Positions 19,086 to 29,022 of a stretch of 64,000 nucleotides of DNA are shown here, in pieces. The position numbers and the translations under genes were made by a program. Source of the DNA: an uncultured Rhodocyclaceae bacterium (GTDB taxonomy: Bacteria > Pseudomonadota > Gammaproteobacteria > Burkholderiales > Rhodocyclaceae); the NCBI GenBank assembly GCA_907163075.1, contig CAJQTY010000002.1:186001-250000 (forward strand). The letters are read 5' to 3'. Positions within the stretch are counted from its first letter, which is position 1. Each line of letters starts with the position of its first letter. Under the pieces are notes generated by a model, which saw nothing but the letters and a program-made list of their open reading frames with translations, had not been told where the DNA came from and searched no databases.

Positions 19086-22000
19086 GATTCGCTGGTAAAG
19101 GGCTTCCTCTTTCTTTTCCAGTTCCTTGACGGCCATCCGGCGATAGCCAAGCGGCTTCGTTTCATCGTTAAGCAGTTCCGTTTGCCGGTCACGCAGCATG
19201 GAAATTGACTCGCGTTGATCTTGAGCGGCCCCGGCCAACTTGAACAACTCCTTGTTGCCGGCGAGCTTGTTCATTCCATCCTGGTCGTGTTCCTTGCGCG
19301 CCGCCTTGTATTCATCCCATGCCCTGGTCGCCTCCTCGACCTTCTCCCAATAGGCGCTGCGGGCATCCGAAACCCGGCCAGTTCCGGCAAACTTCCTGAC
19401 AATTGGCATTTCGTGCAGATCTGGCGCTTCTTTGTGCCACCCCGCCACGTAGCCGAAGTGCATTAAGTCCGCTACAAAGGCGCCTGTTCCGCCCGTCATG
19501 GTTCGAGTCCAGTACTTCAGCGTTTCCGGAGAAACATCTATCGCGCCGGACGTAGCCTTGGTGCCCCCCGTCAGCCGGCCAAGTCCGCGCGCCGAGTCGT
19601 CGTAGAGGCTGCCTGATGTCGTCCGGTTCATCTTCATGAAATCCGGTTTATTATCGCTGAACGGGCTTTCTGGAACGATCTTCCGTCCGAAGTCGTTCAC
19701 GTTCAGCGCTGGCTCCATGGCAATCTTGACCGCCGTTGGCAGCATGGTGATTGGGCTTTGCACTGGATTGCCGACCGGCGAGAAGTGTTCGAAGAACGAA
19801 CTCGCCAAGTGCGATGCCGTTTTCATCGGCGACGTGCCAGATTTGATATTGCGATAGACGTTGCCCAGGGCAAAGAAAAATCCGTAGCCATAGGGAACGG
19901 GTATCTTGATGCGAGAATCGCCGACACGGATCAACAGATTGCGGTCTTTCTCGTAGTCCGGAATCTTGTCCCATTCGTCGTCGTCGAATTGCAGCGCAGC
20001 TAGCGCCGCCAGCGCCGTCATGCCAGCAACCAGCGCCCAAGCCTGTTTCTTGTGCTCGCCATGCGCCAGCGCCTTCCACAATGCCGCTGTGCCTTGGATA
20101 TTCGGATTGGCGAACAGGTAGAGCGCGCCGGCCGTTGCTCCAATCTCTCCCTTGCGGTTGAAATTGACGGTGACGTTCTTGGCTGCGCTGGCTGCCTTGT
20201 TGGTCGATCCTGTTTCATTGCGCACCGCCACATAGGAGGCAAGCCGCATGGCGTTCTCGGAGGCTGCGTTCAAATGCTCTACCCAGCCAAGCAGGCCACC
20301 GACAACTTTCCGGCCTGCCGCCCGTGCTGCTTTCCACACGTGGCGATTTTTGGCGTTCTCAATAACCCCTACGTATTCGTTGTAGGCCGCATCAACATCC
20401 TTTCCGATTCGCTCGATGTCGCCCAGGTAGGCCGCCCCCGTGGAGCCGCCATTCATCCGGTACTCTCGAACGTCAGGCGACTCGATGCCGCGCATGGAGA
20501 AGCGCAGTATTTCACGAAAGGCCTTCGGGTAGTTCGCTAGCGCCTTGGCGGCCATCCCCGCCCCATGGTTCCCGGTCAGGTTGATCAGACCGCCCGTTAA
20601 GTCGCGGGCCATATTCACCAGAATGAATTCCGGGTTGTAGCCGGTGTAGGCTTTCGACAGCCAGGCATTTAGACCGCGCCCGGCCTGTAGAACAAGGTTC
20701 AATTGCTCGACACCCATGTTCTTGTAAGCCCGTGCCAGAATATCGTCATTGATCTGGACGCGAACCGACTTGCCTTGCACATAAACGATAGCCTCATTCT
20801 CCTGCGTCATCGGCGAAGCCATCGCCTGAACGCGAGGATCGCCATGCACGGGCACGATGACCATGCCGTTACGGCCCATGGCGTTGACGAAGCGCTGCGC
20901 ATCGCTCTTGCTGTCGAACGCTCCCATCGCTACTCCGTTCTTCTCGACGCTGTAGCTGGTCTTGCCTTCGACGTAGACCTTGCGTTTCTCTGGCTTGCCG
21001 ATCGTTATCAAATCCGGATCAAGCGCCCCAACTTCCAGCGCCAGCTTGATCAGATGCTGACCAACACGGTTCTTCTCAGTCGCTACAATGGCGCGTTCAT
21101 GGTCGCGCAGGATGTTCTCGACAACGAACTCTTCGCGCTTGCCGTGGCCAAGACGGCGTTTCTGCCGGCCATTGACCGACATGCCAGGGCCGGTTCCGGT
21201 CTTGGCTTCACGGTCGCCGCCCTTCAGCGGAACGTAGTACTGATATGCCTTCTGCCAGGCATCGGCCATATCCTTGTCGATGATGCCGCTCTTCAGCAAC
21301 AGGTCACGCGTCTGGTTGGTGATGTCGCGCAACTCATTGGCCAGTGTCGCCAGGGCGGGTTTCACGCCAGCCAGGTACTGCGCCGCTTCGGCATCCGTAA
21401 TGCCGGCCGCTGTGGCGTTCTTGTCGCTGGTGATCTTCTGGATATGGGCGTTCGCTTCGGCCGTGTGCTGCGCTTCGAGAAAGTCGGCCACCTGCTGCAT
21501 GGTGAAGCCGGCCTTCTGGATTTTCTTGATCAGCGGCTGAACGAGCTTTTCGCGGAAGTTCTCGATACGGACAGAAACGCGGCCATGATAGCGCTCTTCG
21601 GCAGCGTATACGTCTGCATTCTCGGATAGCTTTACGCCGTGCTCGGCAGCCCATTTGTTCGCCGTGACGAATCGGTTGAACTTGTCCTGAACGGTGCGCT
21701 GTGCGGCTTCGGCCTTTGTTTCTGCGGGAAGAGACGCGCTTTGGCCGGCGCGCGAGAACCGTGTCCCTGACAAAAGACTTGGCGCATTATCTGGAAGATG
21801 TATCTTGACATCTCCATCATCAGACCTTACAGTAATCGTGCGCTCGGAGTTGGGGTGGGTCGGAAGCCGGTTAACACTGGCCTGTATGGGCAATAAGGGC
21901 CCAGATCGTAAATCCTCAGAAGGTTGTCTGGCATTGTTAATAAGCCCCGACACCCGAGCGGCATCTTCCCTCTTAATGTACGATACATTCCCCGCAAGAA

Positions 22001-25000
22001 GTTCGTTAGCCAGATAGCTGGCTGATTCGTCTTTTCCGAACATCGTAGAGATGCCTGTAACCTTGATGACGGTCTTTCCTTCCTTCAGCGTCTCATTCGT
22101 CAGCGCAACGGCAATCGGGTTGCCGTTTGGGTCACGCGAGTTGATGAAGACTCGCCATCCTCGTCCGTCTTTGAACACGACGCGCGGGGATTGAAGCTCA
22201 AAAGGAAGCCGGCCAATCTCATCAGGAGTGATTTCAGGATGTGTGTTGAAGATGTGCCGTGTGTGCTCGAAGTCCATTACGATCGGACGGAAGATACCGG
22301 CGATGTTCAGCACCTTGCCTGGTTTGGAGATGATTGGATGAACAGGCTCTTTGACTTCATTGCGGTCAAAGACGCGCTGCGCCCATTGCTTCGTCGGGCT
22401 GCTATCACGCGACAACGCCGACCCCCGGTAGAGATTCGTCTTGCCGCCATGCTTCAGGCTGGCCAGCGCACTCAGCACCAGCGCCTCAACGTCCTGATCT
22501 GTCCATTCCTTCACCCATCCGAGTTTGCGCAGCTTGGCGCGCACCCAGGCCACAACTTTAGACCATCCCTTCAGCGCCTTGGCCTTCGACCCCATCTCGG
22601 CCAACGCTTCCTCAATCGAGCGCACCTGCGAATAGCCGTACTTGTCCTTGATCTTCTTGGCGTCCAGTTGCAATCTGAGATTGCTCTTCCAGACGTCCAA
22701 CAGGACCGGATCAAGCGATTTCCCGAATAAGTTGCTCAGTCCAGCGTGCTCGGCTTCGTGAATAATTGTGTCCTGCGCGTGCTCGATATCGCTCAGATTG
22801 TCCTGAACCAGATAGATTGCCCCGTTGTGGAAGGCGCCGGCCACTTCGCCAGCGGCGTCGGCGTCCTCAATCTCAGTCTGCAAATCGTCAGGCAACTGGC
22901 TTTCGCGTTCGACGGTAACGACAGGAACGCCGGGGAACTCCTTGCGGAAGGTGCTGGCTACCGCATTCAGGTCGGAGGGGAGGATGCGGGCGTCTGGAAC
23001 TCCAGTCCGAGCAAGTTGCGGATCTACTTCTCCGCTTTGCGCTCCGCTTCCTTCTCTTCTTCCCGCCTCAGCCAATCCGTCAGTCCGGGATTCGGCTTGA
23101 ACATGTCCTCGTCGCTCATGACGAGGCCGGAAGCGATATAGTGCATCCGCTCTTTCGCGCTCAAAGGAATAAACGGAGATCCACGCCTCTCTTGTTTGCC
23201 CGGCTTCTTTTGCAATTGTTCCTGGCTCATTTAACGCCCTTTCAATGAAATTGAACCCAACAGGTAAATTATCCTTCAGCGCTTCTTTTTGAATAGCATA
23301 CAACCCAACGAGTTGCGCAAAAAGCTCTTGTTCAACAAATTCAATAGGCGCATCAATAAAAGCATTGGTGTCCAACGGATACCACAACACATCGTCCATA
23401 AAACCAGAGTCAAACAACGTTCTAGCTTCTTTGATAACAAGCTTCATGTCCGGGTGAGCAGATAGGGTCGACATCACCTTCCCGCCGTCTACGACCATAT
23501 CAGCGGCGTGACCAACCTCATGCCCAAGGACGCGCTTGAATACAACATCGTCAAAGTCAAACATCCCTTTGCCAAGGCTGATTCTCGATGTTGCAACGTT
23601 GTAACTGGCCTCAAACAACTCGTTCTGATACACAACCCCTGTTACCGTCTTTATTTTTGCCAACAACTCACGAGGGAACCCACTCTCACGAAAATGAGAA
23701 AATGCCCGGAACACGCGCGCCATGCTCTTGACTGGTATTGGTGAAAAGCCAGCCTCTTTGTTCCACGGGCCTATCTTTCCAATGTCGGCGCGCGAGAACA
23801 TCGCCCCGCCTGTGCCCACAAGATGCTTTTCCCGGATGAAAAACCCGCCATTCTTGGCAAACGTGAATTCGTCAATTTCCTTGGCTTGAGCTTTTGTCAG
23901 GTCAGTTCGAACGACGCCGCGAATAACCTTCCCCTTGGCGGTTGTGTGTTCGATGATTTCAAGCCCTGCGGCTTGCGCTGCGGACTCTGCTGCAACTTTG
24001 TCGACAACAGGCTTCCCTTTGCTTGCCGAAGTCTCTGCGACATCCTCTACGGGCTTCCGGCGGTTCGGCACGGTAATGTTCTCCATGCGGTCGAACAGCT
24101 CGCTTATGTCCTCAATACCGGTGTAGTCCATGCTGCTGCTGTGTGCAGGCGCTTTGGCGCTGTCCGTCTGCCTCTCGAGAACTACGATTCGCGCCATTAC
24201 CTGAGTTCCTGCGCGCTCGAAGGTTACGGCAGGCAGGTTGATGTCGGCAACGAGGTACATCCCCTTGGCCGGCGAGTAGGTTTCAGTGCGATTGCCTGGG
24301 GTTATTGAACTAATGGCAACAAGATTTACTGCTGAATTTTTCGGTTGGCCTTTTTGGCGAACGAAATGCGGACCCGCCCCAACTCCATCAATAACAAGCG
24401 GCCCTGAAATCTTCAGGGGCGGGCCAAACGCATTCAGAGTAAGCGTGTCGTTTTCGTAGATAGCGCCATGCACGGGGTCGGTATAAATAGGTTTCGCCGG
24501 CCTTGTCTGCTCCTCGTACATCCACTTCTCGAACTTCTTGTCTGCTGCCGGTCCGGTCGGGATCAGCGCTACGATCCGCCCGCCGTCGCGCAAATGCGTT
24601 GCCGCCTTCGCCAGATGGTCAATGGCTGTCCGACCAGCAGAGCCGAACGGCGGATTCATCACAATCGCGTCGTACTTGTTGACGACATTTAGCTCTTCAA
24701 AGTTATGGTCGAGAATCTTTCCGTCAAAGACCATCGCCAGCCGTGGGCGTAGCGTCATGCTTGGTTCAATCGCCGTCTTCTCTGCGGAGTCTGGCATCCA
24801 TCGCGCAATCGCGCCATGTCCTGCGCTTGGCTCTAGAACGTCTTCCCCGGCGCGTATGTCGGCAAGTTCCACCATCTTCAAACCGACAGGTTCCGGCGTG
24901 GCGAAATAATCAGCGCCTTCCTGCGCCTTGGTCTTGCTCGTCTTCTTCTGTTGCCCGAAGTAGAAAGCCTTGGCCCGGTCGTACTCAGTTAGCGCATCAT

Positions 25001-28000
25001 TCGCCGCCTTGTCGCGCTCCTTGCCGCCTTTCCCTTCGCCATTCATGCCGGCTCGGTAATCGTCTGATTCCTCGAAGCCGGTAATGAAGGCATCCTTCAA
25101 GGCCCTGGCCTGCTCGCCCATGCCTAAGTTCTCTGCGGTGCTGGAGCGCGTGGCGATGGTCGTGGCGAAGGCCCACTTCTCCCAATTCGTCCCGGTGTTC
25201 AGGTAGCGGAAAATTGCATCAGTCACTTGCCCGGTGCGGTAGATGCGCCCCTCTTGCTGAATGGCGGTCGTTGGCGCCGTAGGCTGCCCGAGATTGAACA
25301 GTACGCGCTGATGCTTTCCTGTCGTGTCGTGCAGGCTGATGCCTTCCTTTCCGGCTGCCGACTGAACGAGAATCACCTGCGGCCCGCTGGCATCATCCTG
25401 AAACTTGGCAACATTCGCCCGCCGCGTCTTGGTCGGCACATCGCCATTGAACAAAAGAACGTCCGGGAACTCCTGTTTGAACATGTCGATGGGCGATGAC
25501 TGGCGGAACAAGTCTGAAGCGATAAGATCGCTGAATTCTCGATTGAACTCGTTGACTACCTGATTCCATGCCTCGGCATCCACTACAGAAGCAGTAGCGG
25601 CCTGTTCTTTGATAGGGCGCTCACTGATAAGGAACGGATTGAATCCGCCGCCTTTCTTGTAGTCGTGGAAAACAACAACCTTCCGTCCCATGGCCAAGTG
25701 TTCCCGGATGTGCGGAACGACTTCACGCGCCTTGATCGATTCCAGCAAGTACCGGCGAGACAGGTAATCAAACTTCTCTGCAATGGTGTCGGCCAGTGAA
25801 TAAAGGGCTTCAGTTCGGCTCTTGTCGGAGTCTCCTGTTTCTTTGCGCTTCGTCTCAAACCATTGCAACGCTTCGTCAATCCGTTGCCCGATGGCCGAAT
25901 CAACCAGAATGAAACGGCGGTCATAGTCGGCCTTCACGTCGAGCATGCGGCCAGCCAGTGCGCCACTCCTTTTCAGCATGGCATTGAACTGGCGCTGCAT
26001 GATTCCGCTATCCACCTTCGCATCAGGAGCGGTCAGCTTCCCGTAGCGGATGCGATAGCCGAAGTTCTGCACAAAGAATTGGTCCTTGTTGCTGCCTTCG
26101 TTGTAGCCTCTTATGCTCCCTTCTTTCTTGGTACGGCCTTCGTTGTAGTCGAAGATGTAGCCGTTGGCCCAGTCAATTGACTTCTCATAGGCGAAGGGCG
26201 TGGCGGATAACATCAGAGCGCGGGGGCGTTTCTCCCCTTGGTTATCGGCTATTTCCTGTTTGATGATTGCTCGTGCTGCTTCGAGCTTTCGCGCTGCTGC
26301 GTCGGCTCTCGCCTGATGCACCTTTGCCATCGGCCAGTCGCGCGCATCATCAGACGCATTGGCTCTCTTTGCATCGCTCTGCGCAGAATTAATTTCCGTA
26401 ATCAAATCACGGTGCAGCATGTCGCCGCGAGTGAAATCGCCGCTCGGGTGCATGGTCAGTGCGCGCAACGTCTTCAGCGCATTGGTATTCGTTCCGTCCT
26501 TATCCAACGCCAGATAGTGCGCCTCGTCATGCACAACCAAATCCCACTTGCGGGCAGCAAGTGAATCATTGGCGCCCATGTTGGCGTAAGTCGTGATGAC
26601 GATGCCCTTGCCTGCATCTGTGGTGTTTTCAAGGCGGGCAAGATTCAGGCCGAACAGTTTCCCGGTCCGCTGCCAGTCCTCGATGATCTTGTCGTTCGGC
26701 GCGACGATCAGGATATTGTTCTTGCTGTTGTTTGAAAACCGCTTGATGATTCCAAGACCGAGGAACGTCTTTCCCGTTCCCGTCCCGTTGGTGAATAGCA
26801 TCCCGTAGCCGTCAGGCTTGGCGAACCGTTCCTCTGCCTTGGCTACGTCTTCCTGCTGCCCTTCATTCAGGATCGGGAGAGACTCGGCGATTGATGCGCT
26901 TGGGCTGGTCGACGCCTTAGCCTGCGCTGCCTTGAGGTCGGCTAGTTGAGGTCCGCTTGTAGCAGCGTCTTGAGTTGCCTTTGCTGCATCGGGCTCAATG
27001 GGTGGTCCGAAGAGGCCAAAATCACCGCTTCCGCTACTGACAGAACTTCCGGCAGAGCCTGGCGTAACTCGGGTCGATCCTGTGTAAATCGACTGATCGC
27101 CGCCCGTTCCAGAAGCAAGGGCTTCATGTCCAGATACGCCGAGGCTACCGACTGGCCCACTTTCGCCTTCAGTTCCTTGTACTCCCTGTCCTCCAGTTCC
27201 GCCATTTCCATCCCGCCCAGTTTGAACGACTTCCGCGCCCACGCTGTTTGCAGGGATTGTGTCTCCGCTATCTGGTTCCAGATCGGTGCCGCTACGCTGG
27301 TTAGGGACATTTTCAATCTCCAGTTCTTTCTTGTCTTCAACGGAAACTACCGTCTTGGCAGAGTCGGCGCCCTGATCCTTGTACCGGCCTGCCATGCCGA
27401 TATACGCACCCTGCAAATGATCGAGTGTTATCTGGTCGGTGATGTCCGTGCCGAACTTGGCGCCCAGTGCGTCGAGGACGAAGCGCGCAGCCTCCTTGAA
27501 TTTATAATAGCCCTTGCGGAATGCCGCGTCCATAAGACGAGTCAGTACCGGGATTATTTTTTGCTCTTGCTCGGGCGTGAGGTTTGCTCGGAATGGCTTG
27601 CCGATGATGTCGCCAAAATCGCTCATGGCGTCGTCAAAATCTGCATCAGCCTTTTCGATTGCCGCCCGGTCGGCTGTGAAAATCGTGTTCTCAGCGCCTA
27701 GTGAAGTGTTTGGCTTGCCGGCATCTCCCACAAGTGCAGCCGCCCCATTGCTGGACTCAGATGCTCCGGCATTATCGTTAACTCCGTCTCCGACGCTTTG
27801 CACAACTGGTAAATTTCCTGCGCTTCCGCCTGGCTGATAACGCGATCCTTCACGGCTTCCAGAATCCACTTCGGCAGCATCGCTATTCGCTTTCTTGGTC
27901 GCCGCCAGTTTGTCCTTGAGCTTGCGCGCTTCCTTGCCGATGGCGGTCTTAGGCTCATCGAAGATGCCCGCTTGAGTGTTGAATAAGTCGACTTGGTCAG

Positions 28001-28523
28001 CCTTGACCTTCGGCGAACTATCCTCCGCTATCTTCGCCTTCTCTTCGGCTGCAAGCCGTTTCTGTTCCTCGGCGAATTCCGTGGCCGCTTGTGAATTTGT
28101 CTGGCCCTCGAGGGTCAGCGCAGGCGCTACTTCTTCTTTGGCCGATTCGCTGCGTGCTGCTTCAGGCGCTGCAACAGGATCGCTTCCGCTACCAGTTCCT
28201 TCAGGTCCGTCTCTGAGCCAGTCGGGTTCTCCTGTTTCGGTGTCGGCTTCGTTGTTTTGTTCTGCATCATGAGCCTGCCTTTCAAACATCACATCTTCAA
28301 TGTAGCCGCGCATCTGCCGGGTTGCGGCAATATAGAACTCGCGGCCTGAAAACCGATTATGCGCGTCTGTCAGGATGGCGTCGACTTCGTCGTAATCGAC
28401 TACAGCCAATGCTTCCTTGAGCATCCCGTCGTACCGTGTTCTGGCGCGCTCATCGAGCGCTTTGACTGCGGCTTTGTGCCGCGTCTCCATCGTTTCGAAA
28501 ACGATTTTCTCGACGGTATGCAC
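19068..28523 (-). CDS. Giant phage polyvalent protein (helicase, methylase, peptidase, nuclease, LPD38 modules), 3151 aa
   Basis: The GTG start at 28523 follows AGGAG. Modules with approximate residues: N-terminal region with low-complexity linkers (1-540); superfamily 2 helicase with Walker A GTGTGKT near 580, DEAH near 664 and motif VI QQEGRIYRTGQ near 1093; adenine-methylase-like domain with EPSAGHG near 1232 and NPPFGSA near 1289; zinc-peptidase-like HEVGHAAD near 1668; a second one, HEAEHAG, near 1923; a MuF-C/PBECR-like block near 2080-2160 (RHIFNTHPEITPDEIG, ISTMFGKDESASY); and an LPD38-like C-terminus near 2600-2900 (NPEFILVNMARDLTGG) with one hydrophobic helix. Known polyvalent proteins are thought to enter the host with phage or plasmid DNA and protect it. 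No stop codon interrupts 9.4 kb. Confidence 0.85.
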   Translation of the reverse strand: MHTVEKIVFETMETRHKAAVKALDERARTRYDGMLKEALAVVDYDEVDAILTDAHNRFSGREFYIAATRQMRGYIEDVMFERQAHDAEQNNEADTETGEPDWLRDGPEGTGSGSDPVAAPEAARSESAKEEVAPALTLEGQTNSQAATEFAEEQKRLAAEEKAKIAEDSSPKVKADQVDLFNTQAGIFDEPKTAIGKEARKLKDKLAATKKANSDAAEVDSGSREGSRYQPGGSAGNLPVVQSVGDGVNDNAGASESSNGAAALVGDAGKPNTSLGAENTIFTADRAAIEKADADFDDAMSDFGDIIGKPFRANLTPEQEQKIIPVLTRLMDAAFRKGYYKFKEAARFVLDALGAKFGTDITDQITLDHLQGAYIGMAGRYKDQGADSAKTVVSVEDKKELEIENVPNQRSGTDLEPDSGDTIPANSVGAEVVQTGRDGNGGTGGQGVQGTEGESGPVGSLGVSGHEALASGTGGDQSIYTGSTRVTPGSAGSSVSSGSGDFGLFGPPIEPDAAKATQDAATSGPQLADLKAAQAKASTSPSASIAESLPILNEGQQEDVAKAEERFAKPDGYGMLFTNGTGTGKTFLGLGIIKRFSNNSKNNILIVAPNDKIIEDWQRTGKLFGLNLARLENTTDAGKGIVITTYANMGANDSLAARKWDLVVHDEAHYLALDKDGTNTNALKTLRALTMHPSGDFTRGDMLHRDLITEINSAQSDAKRANASDDARDWPMAKVHQARADAAARKLEAARAIIKQEIADNQGEKRPRALMLSATPFAYEKSIDWANGYIFDYNEGRTKKEGSIRGYNEGSNKDQFFVQNFGYRIRYGKLTAPDAKVDSGIMQRQFNAMLKRSGALAGRMLDVKADYDRRFILVDSAIGQRIDEALQWFETKRKETGDSDKSRTEALYSLADTIAEKFDYLSRRYLLESIKAREVVPHIREHLAMGRKVVVFHDYKKGGGFNPFLISERPIKEQAATASVVDAEAWNQVVNEFNREFSDLIASDLFRQSSPIDMFKQEFPDVLLFNGDVPTKTRRANVAKFQDDASGPQVILVQSAAGKEGISLHDTTGKHQRVLFNLGQPTAPTTAIQQEGRIYRTGQVTDAIFRYLNTGTNWEKWAFATTIATRSSTAENLGMGEQARALKDAFITGFEESDDYRAGMNGEGKGGKERDKAANDALTEYDRAKAFYFGQQKKTSKTKAQEGADYFATPEPVGLKMVELADIRAGEDVLEPSAGHGAIARWMPDSAEKTAIEPSMTLRPRLAMVFDGKILDHNFEELNVVNKYDAIVMNPPFGSAGRTAIDHLAKAATHLRDGGRIVALIPTGPAADKKFEKWMYEEQTRPAKPIYTDPVHGAIYENDTLTLNAFGPPLKISGPLVIDGVGAGPHFVRQKGQPKNSAVNLVAISSITPGNRTETYSPAKGMYLVADINLPAVTFERAGTQVMARIVVLERQTDSAKAPAHSSSMDYTGIEDISELFDRMENITVPNRRKPVEDVAETSASKGKPVVDKVAAESAAQAAGLEIIEHTTAKGKVIRGVVRTDLTKAQAKEIDEFTFAKNGGFFIREKHLVGTGGAMFSRADIGKIGPWNKEAGFSPIPVKSMARVFRAFSHFRESGFPRELLAKIKTVTGVVYQNELFEASYNVATSRISLGKGMFDFDDVVFKRVLGHEVGHAADMVVDGGKVMSTLSAHPDMKLVIKEARTLFDSGFMDDVLWYPLDTNAFIDAPIEFVEQELFAQLVGLYAIQKEALKDNLPVGFNFIERALNEPGTIAKEAGQTREAWISVYSFERERADALYRFRPRHERRGHVQAESRTDGLAEAGRREGSGAQSGEVDPQLARTGVPDARILPSDLNAVASTFRKEFPGVPVVTVERESQLPDDLQTEIEDADAAGEVAGAFHNGAIYLVQDNLSDIEHAQDTIIHEAEHAGLSNLFGKSLDPVLLDVWKSNLRLQLDAKKIKDKYGYSQVRSIEEALAEMGSKAKALKGWSKVVAWVRAKLRKLGWVKEWTDQDVEALVLSALASLKHGGKTNLYRGSALSRDSSPTKQWAQRVFDRNEVKEPVHPIISKPGKVLNIAGIFRPIVMDFEHTRHIFNTHPEITPDEIGRLPFELQSPRVVFKDGRGWRVFINSRDPNGNPIAVALTNETLKEGKTVIKVTGISTMFGKDESASYLANELLAGNVSYIKREDAARVSGLINNARQPSEDLRSGPLLPIQASVNRLPTHPNSERTITVRSDDGDVKIHLPDNAPSLLSGTRFSRAGQSASLPAETKAEAAQRTVQDKFNRFVTANKWAAEHGVKLSENADVYAAEERYHGRVSVRIENFREKLVQPLIKKIQKAGFTMQQVADFLEAQHTAEANAHIQKITSDKNATAAGITDAEAAQYLAGVKPALATLANELRDITNQTRDLLLKSGIIDKDMADAWQKAYQYYVPLKGGDREAKTGTGPGMSVNGRQKRRLGHGKREEFVVENILRDHERAIVATEKNRVGQHLIKLALEVGALDPDLITIGKPEKRKVYVEGKTSYSVEKNGVAMGAFDSKSDAQRFVNAMGRNGMVIVPVHGDPRVQAMASPMTQENEAIVYVQGKSVRVQINDDILARAYKNMGVEQLNLVLQAGRGLNAWLSKAYTGYNPEFILVNMARDLTGGLINLTGNHGAGMAAKALANYPKAFREILRFSMRGIESPDVREYRMNGGSTGAAYLGDIERIGKDVDAAYNEYVGVIENAKNRHVWKAARAAGRKVVGGLLGWVEHLNAASENAMRLASYVAVRNETGSTNKAASAAKNVTVNFNRKGEIGATAGALYLFANPNIQGTAALWKALAHGEHKKQAWALVAGMTALAALAALQFDDDEWDKIPDYEKDRNLLIRVGDSRIKIPVPYGYGFFFALGNVYRNIKSGTSPMKTASHLASSFFEHFSPVGNPVQSPITMLPTAVKIAMEPALNVNDFGRKIVPESPFSDNKPDFMKMNRTTSGSLYDDSARGLGRLTGGTKATSGAIDVSPETLKYWTRTMTGGTGAFVADLMHFGYVAGWHKEAPDLHEMPIVRKFAGTGRVSDARSAYWEKVEEATRAWDEYKAARKEHDQDGMNKLAGNKELFKLAGAAQDQRESISMLRDRQTELLNDETKPLGYRRMAVKELEKKEEALYQRILEAGK

Positions 28524-28855
28524 TCGGCACGCTCCTGCCCTACGGTTTTGTACGCCGGCCCTGCCCTAGCCTGTTGCGAGTTTTCCAGCCAAGCGGCTTT
28601 GAACCCGGTCCATCCCCGTGAGCACCCTTCCCGCAGAGCTATTTCAAGCGAAAGACCCGCTTTCAGGGCTTCGCTTTCGATTCCAGCGATTGCGGTTTTC
28701 GTAACGGGTGATTTTTTCGACTTGCGGAGGGTTAGCCAATCTGCCGAGACCTCGGGATCAACGCCCAAGCTTTCGAGATGCGCTTGCGCATCGAATGCCT
28801 TGCGTTTTGTATTTTGGTTAACTGATGGTTCACTTGATGGTTCACTGATGGTTAG
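28400..28855 (-). pseudogene. Phage replication-protein remnant (C-terminal part)
   Basis: The frame reads ADWLTLRKSKKSPVTKTAIA, then LEIALREGCSRGWTGFKAAW, the usual C-terminal module of phage replisome-organiser or DnaT-like proteins. Upstream it runs only into a short SEPSSEPS repeat before a TAG stop at 28856, so the N-terminal DNA-binding domain is missing. Downstream the frame continues over the start of the polyvalent gene, probably past the original end. Confidence 0.6.
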
Positions 28856-29022
28856 CTAGCGAGTACGGCATTGATGCTTATGCCGAGTCGTGGAGCAAGC
28901 TGTCCAAGGCGCAGCGCGCGATGGTCGGCGCCGCCGAGCATGACCGGCTGAAGAAGGTCGCCGCGAGCATTCCGGCAGCCGCCGAGACCGTTGATACCGA
29001 AACGGGCGAGGTCAGCAAATGA
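28849..29022 (+). pseudogene. C-terminal fragment of the gene preceding YqaJ
   Basis: The open frame gives ASEYGIDAYAESWSKLSKAQ, then RAMVGAAEHDRLKKVAAS and TVDTETGEVSK, and overlaps the YqaJ ATG. It has no start codon of its own and is cut at the same place (about 28850) as the divergent replication remnant. The position suggests the annealing partner (RecT- or Erf-like) of the exonuclease, but the remaining 57 codons are too few to name it. Confidence 0.5.
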
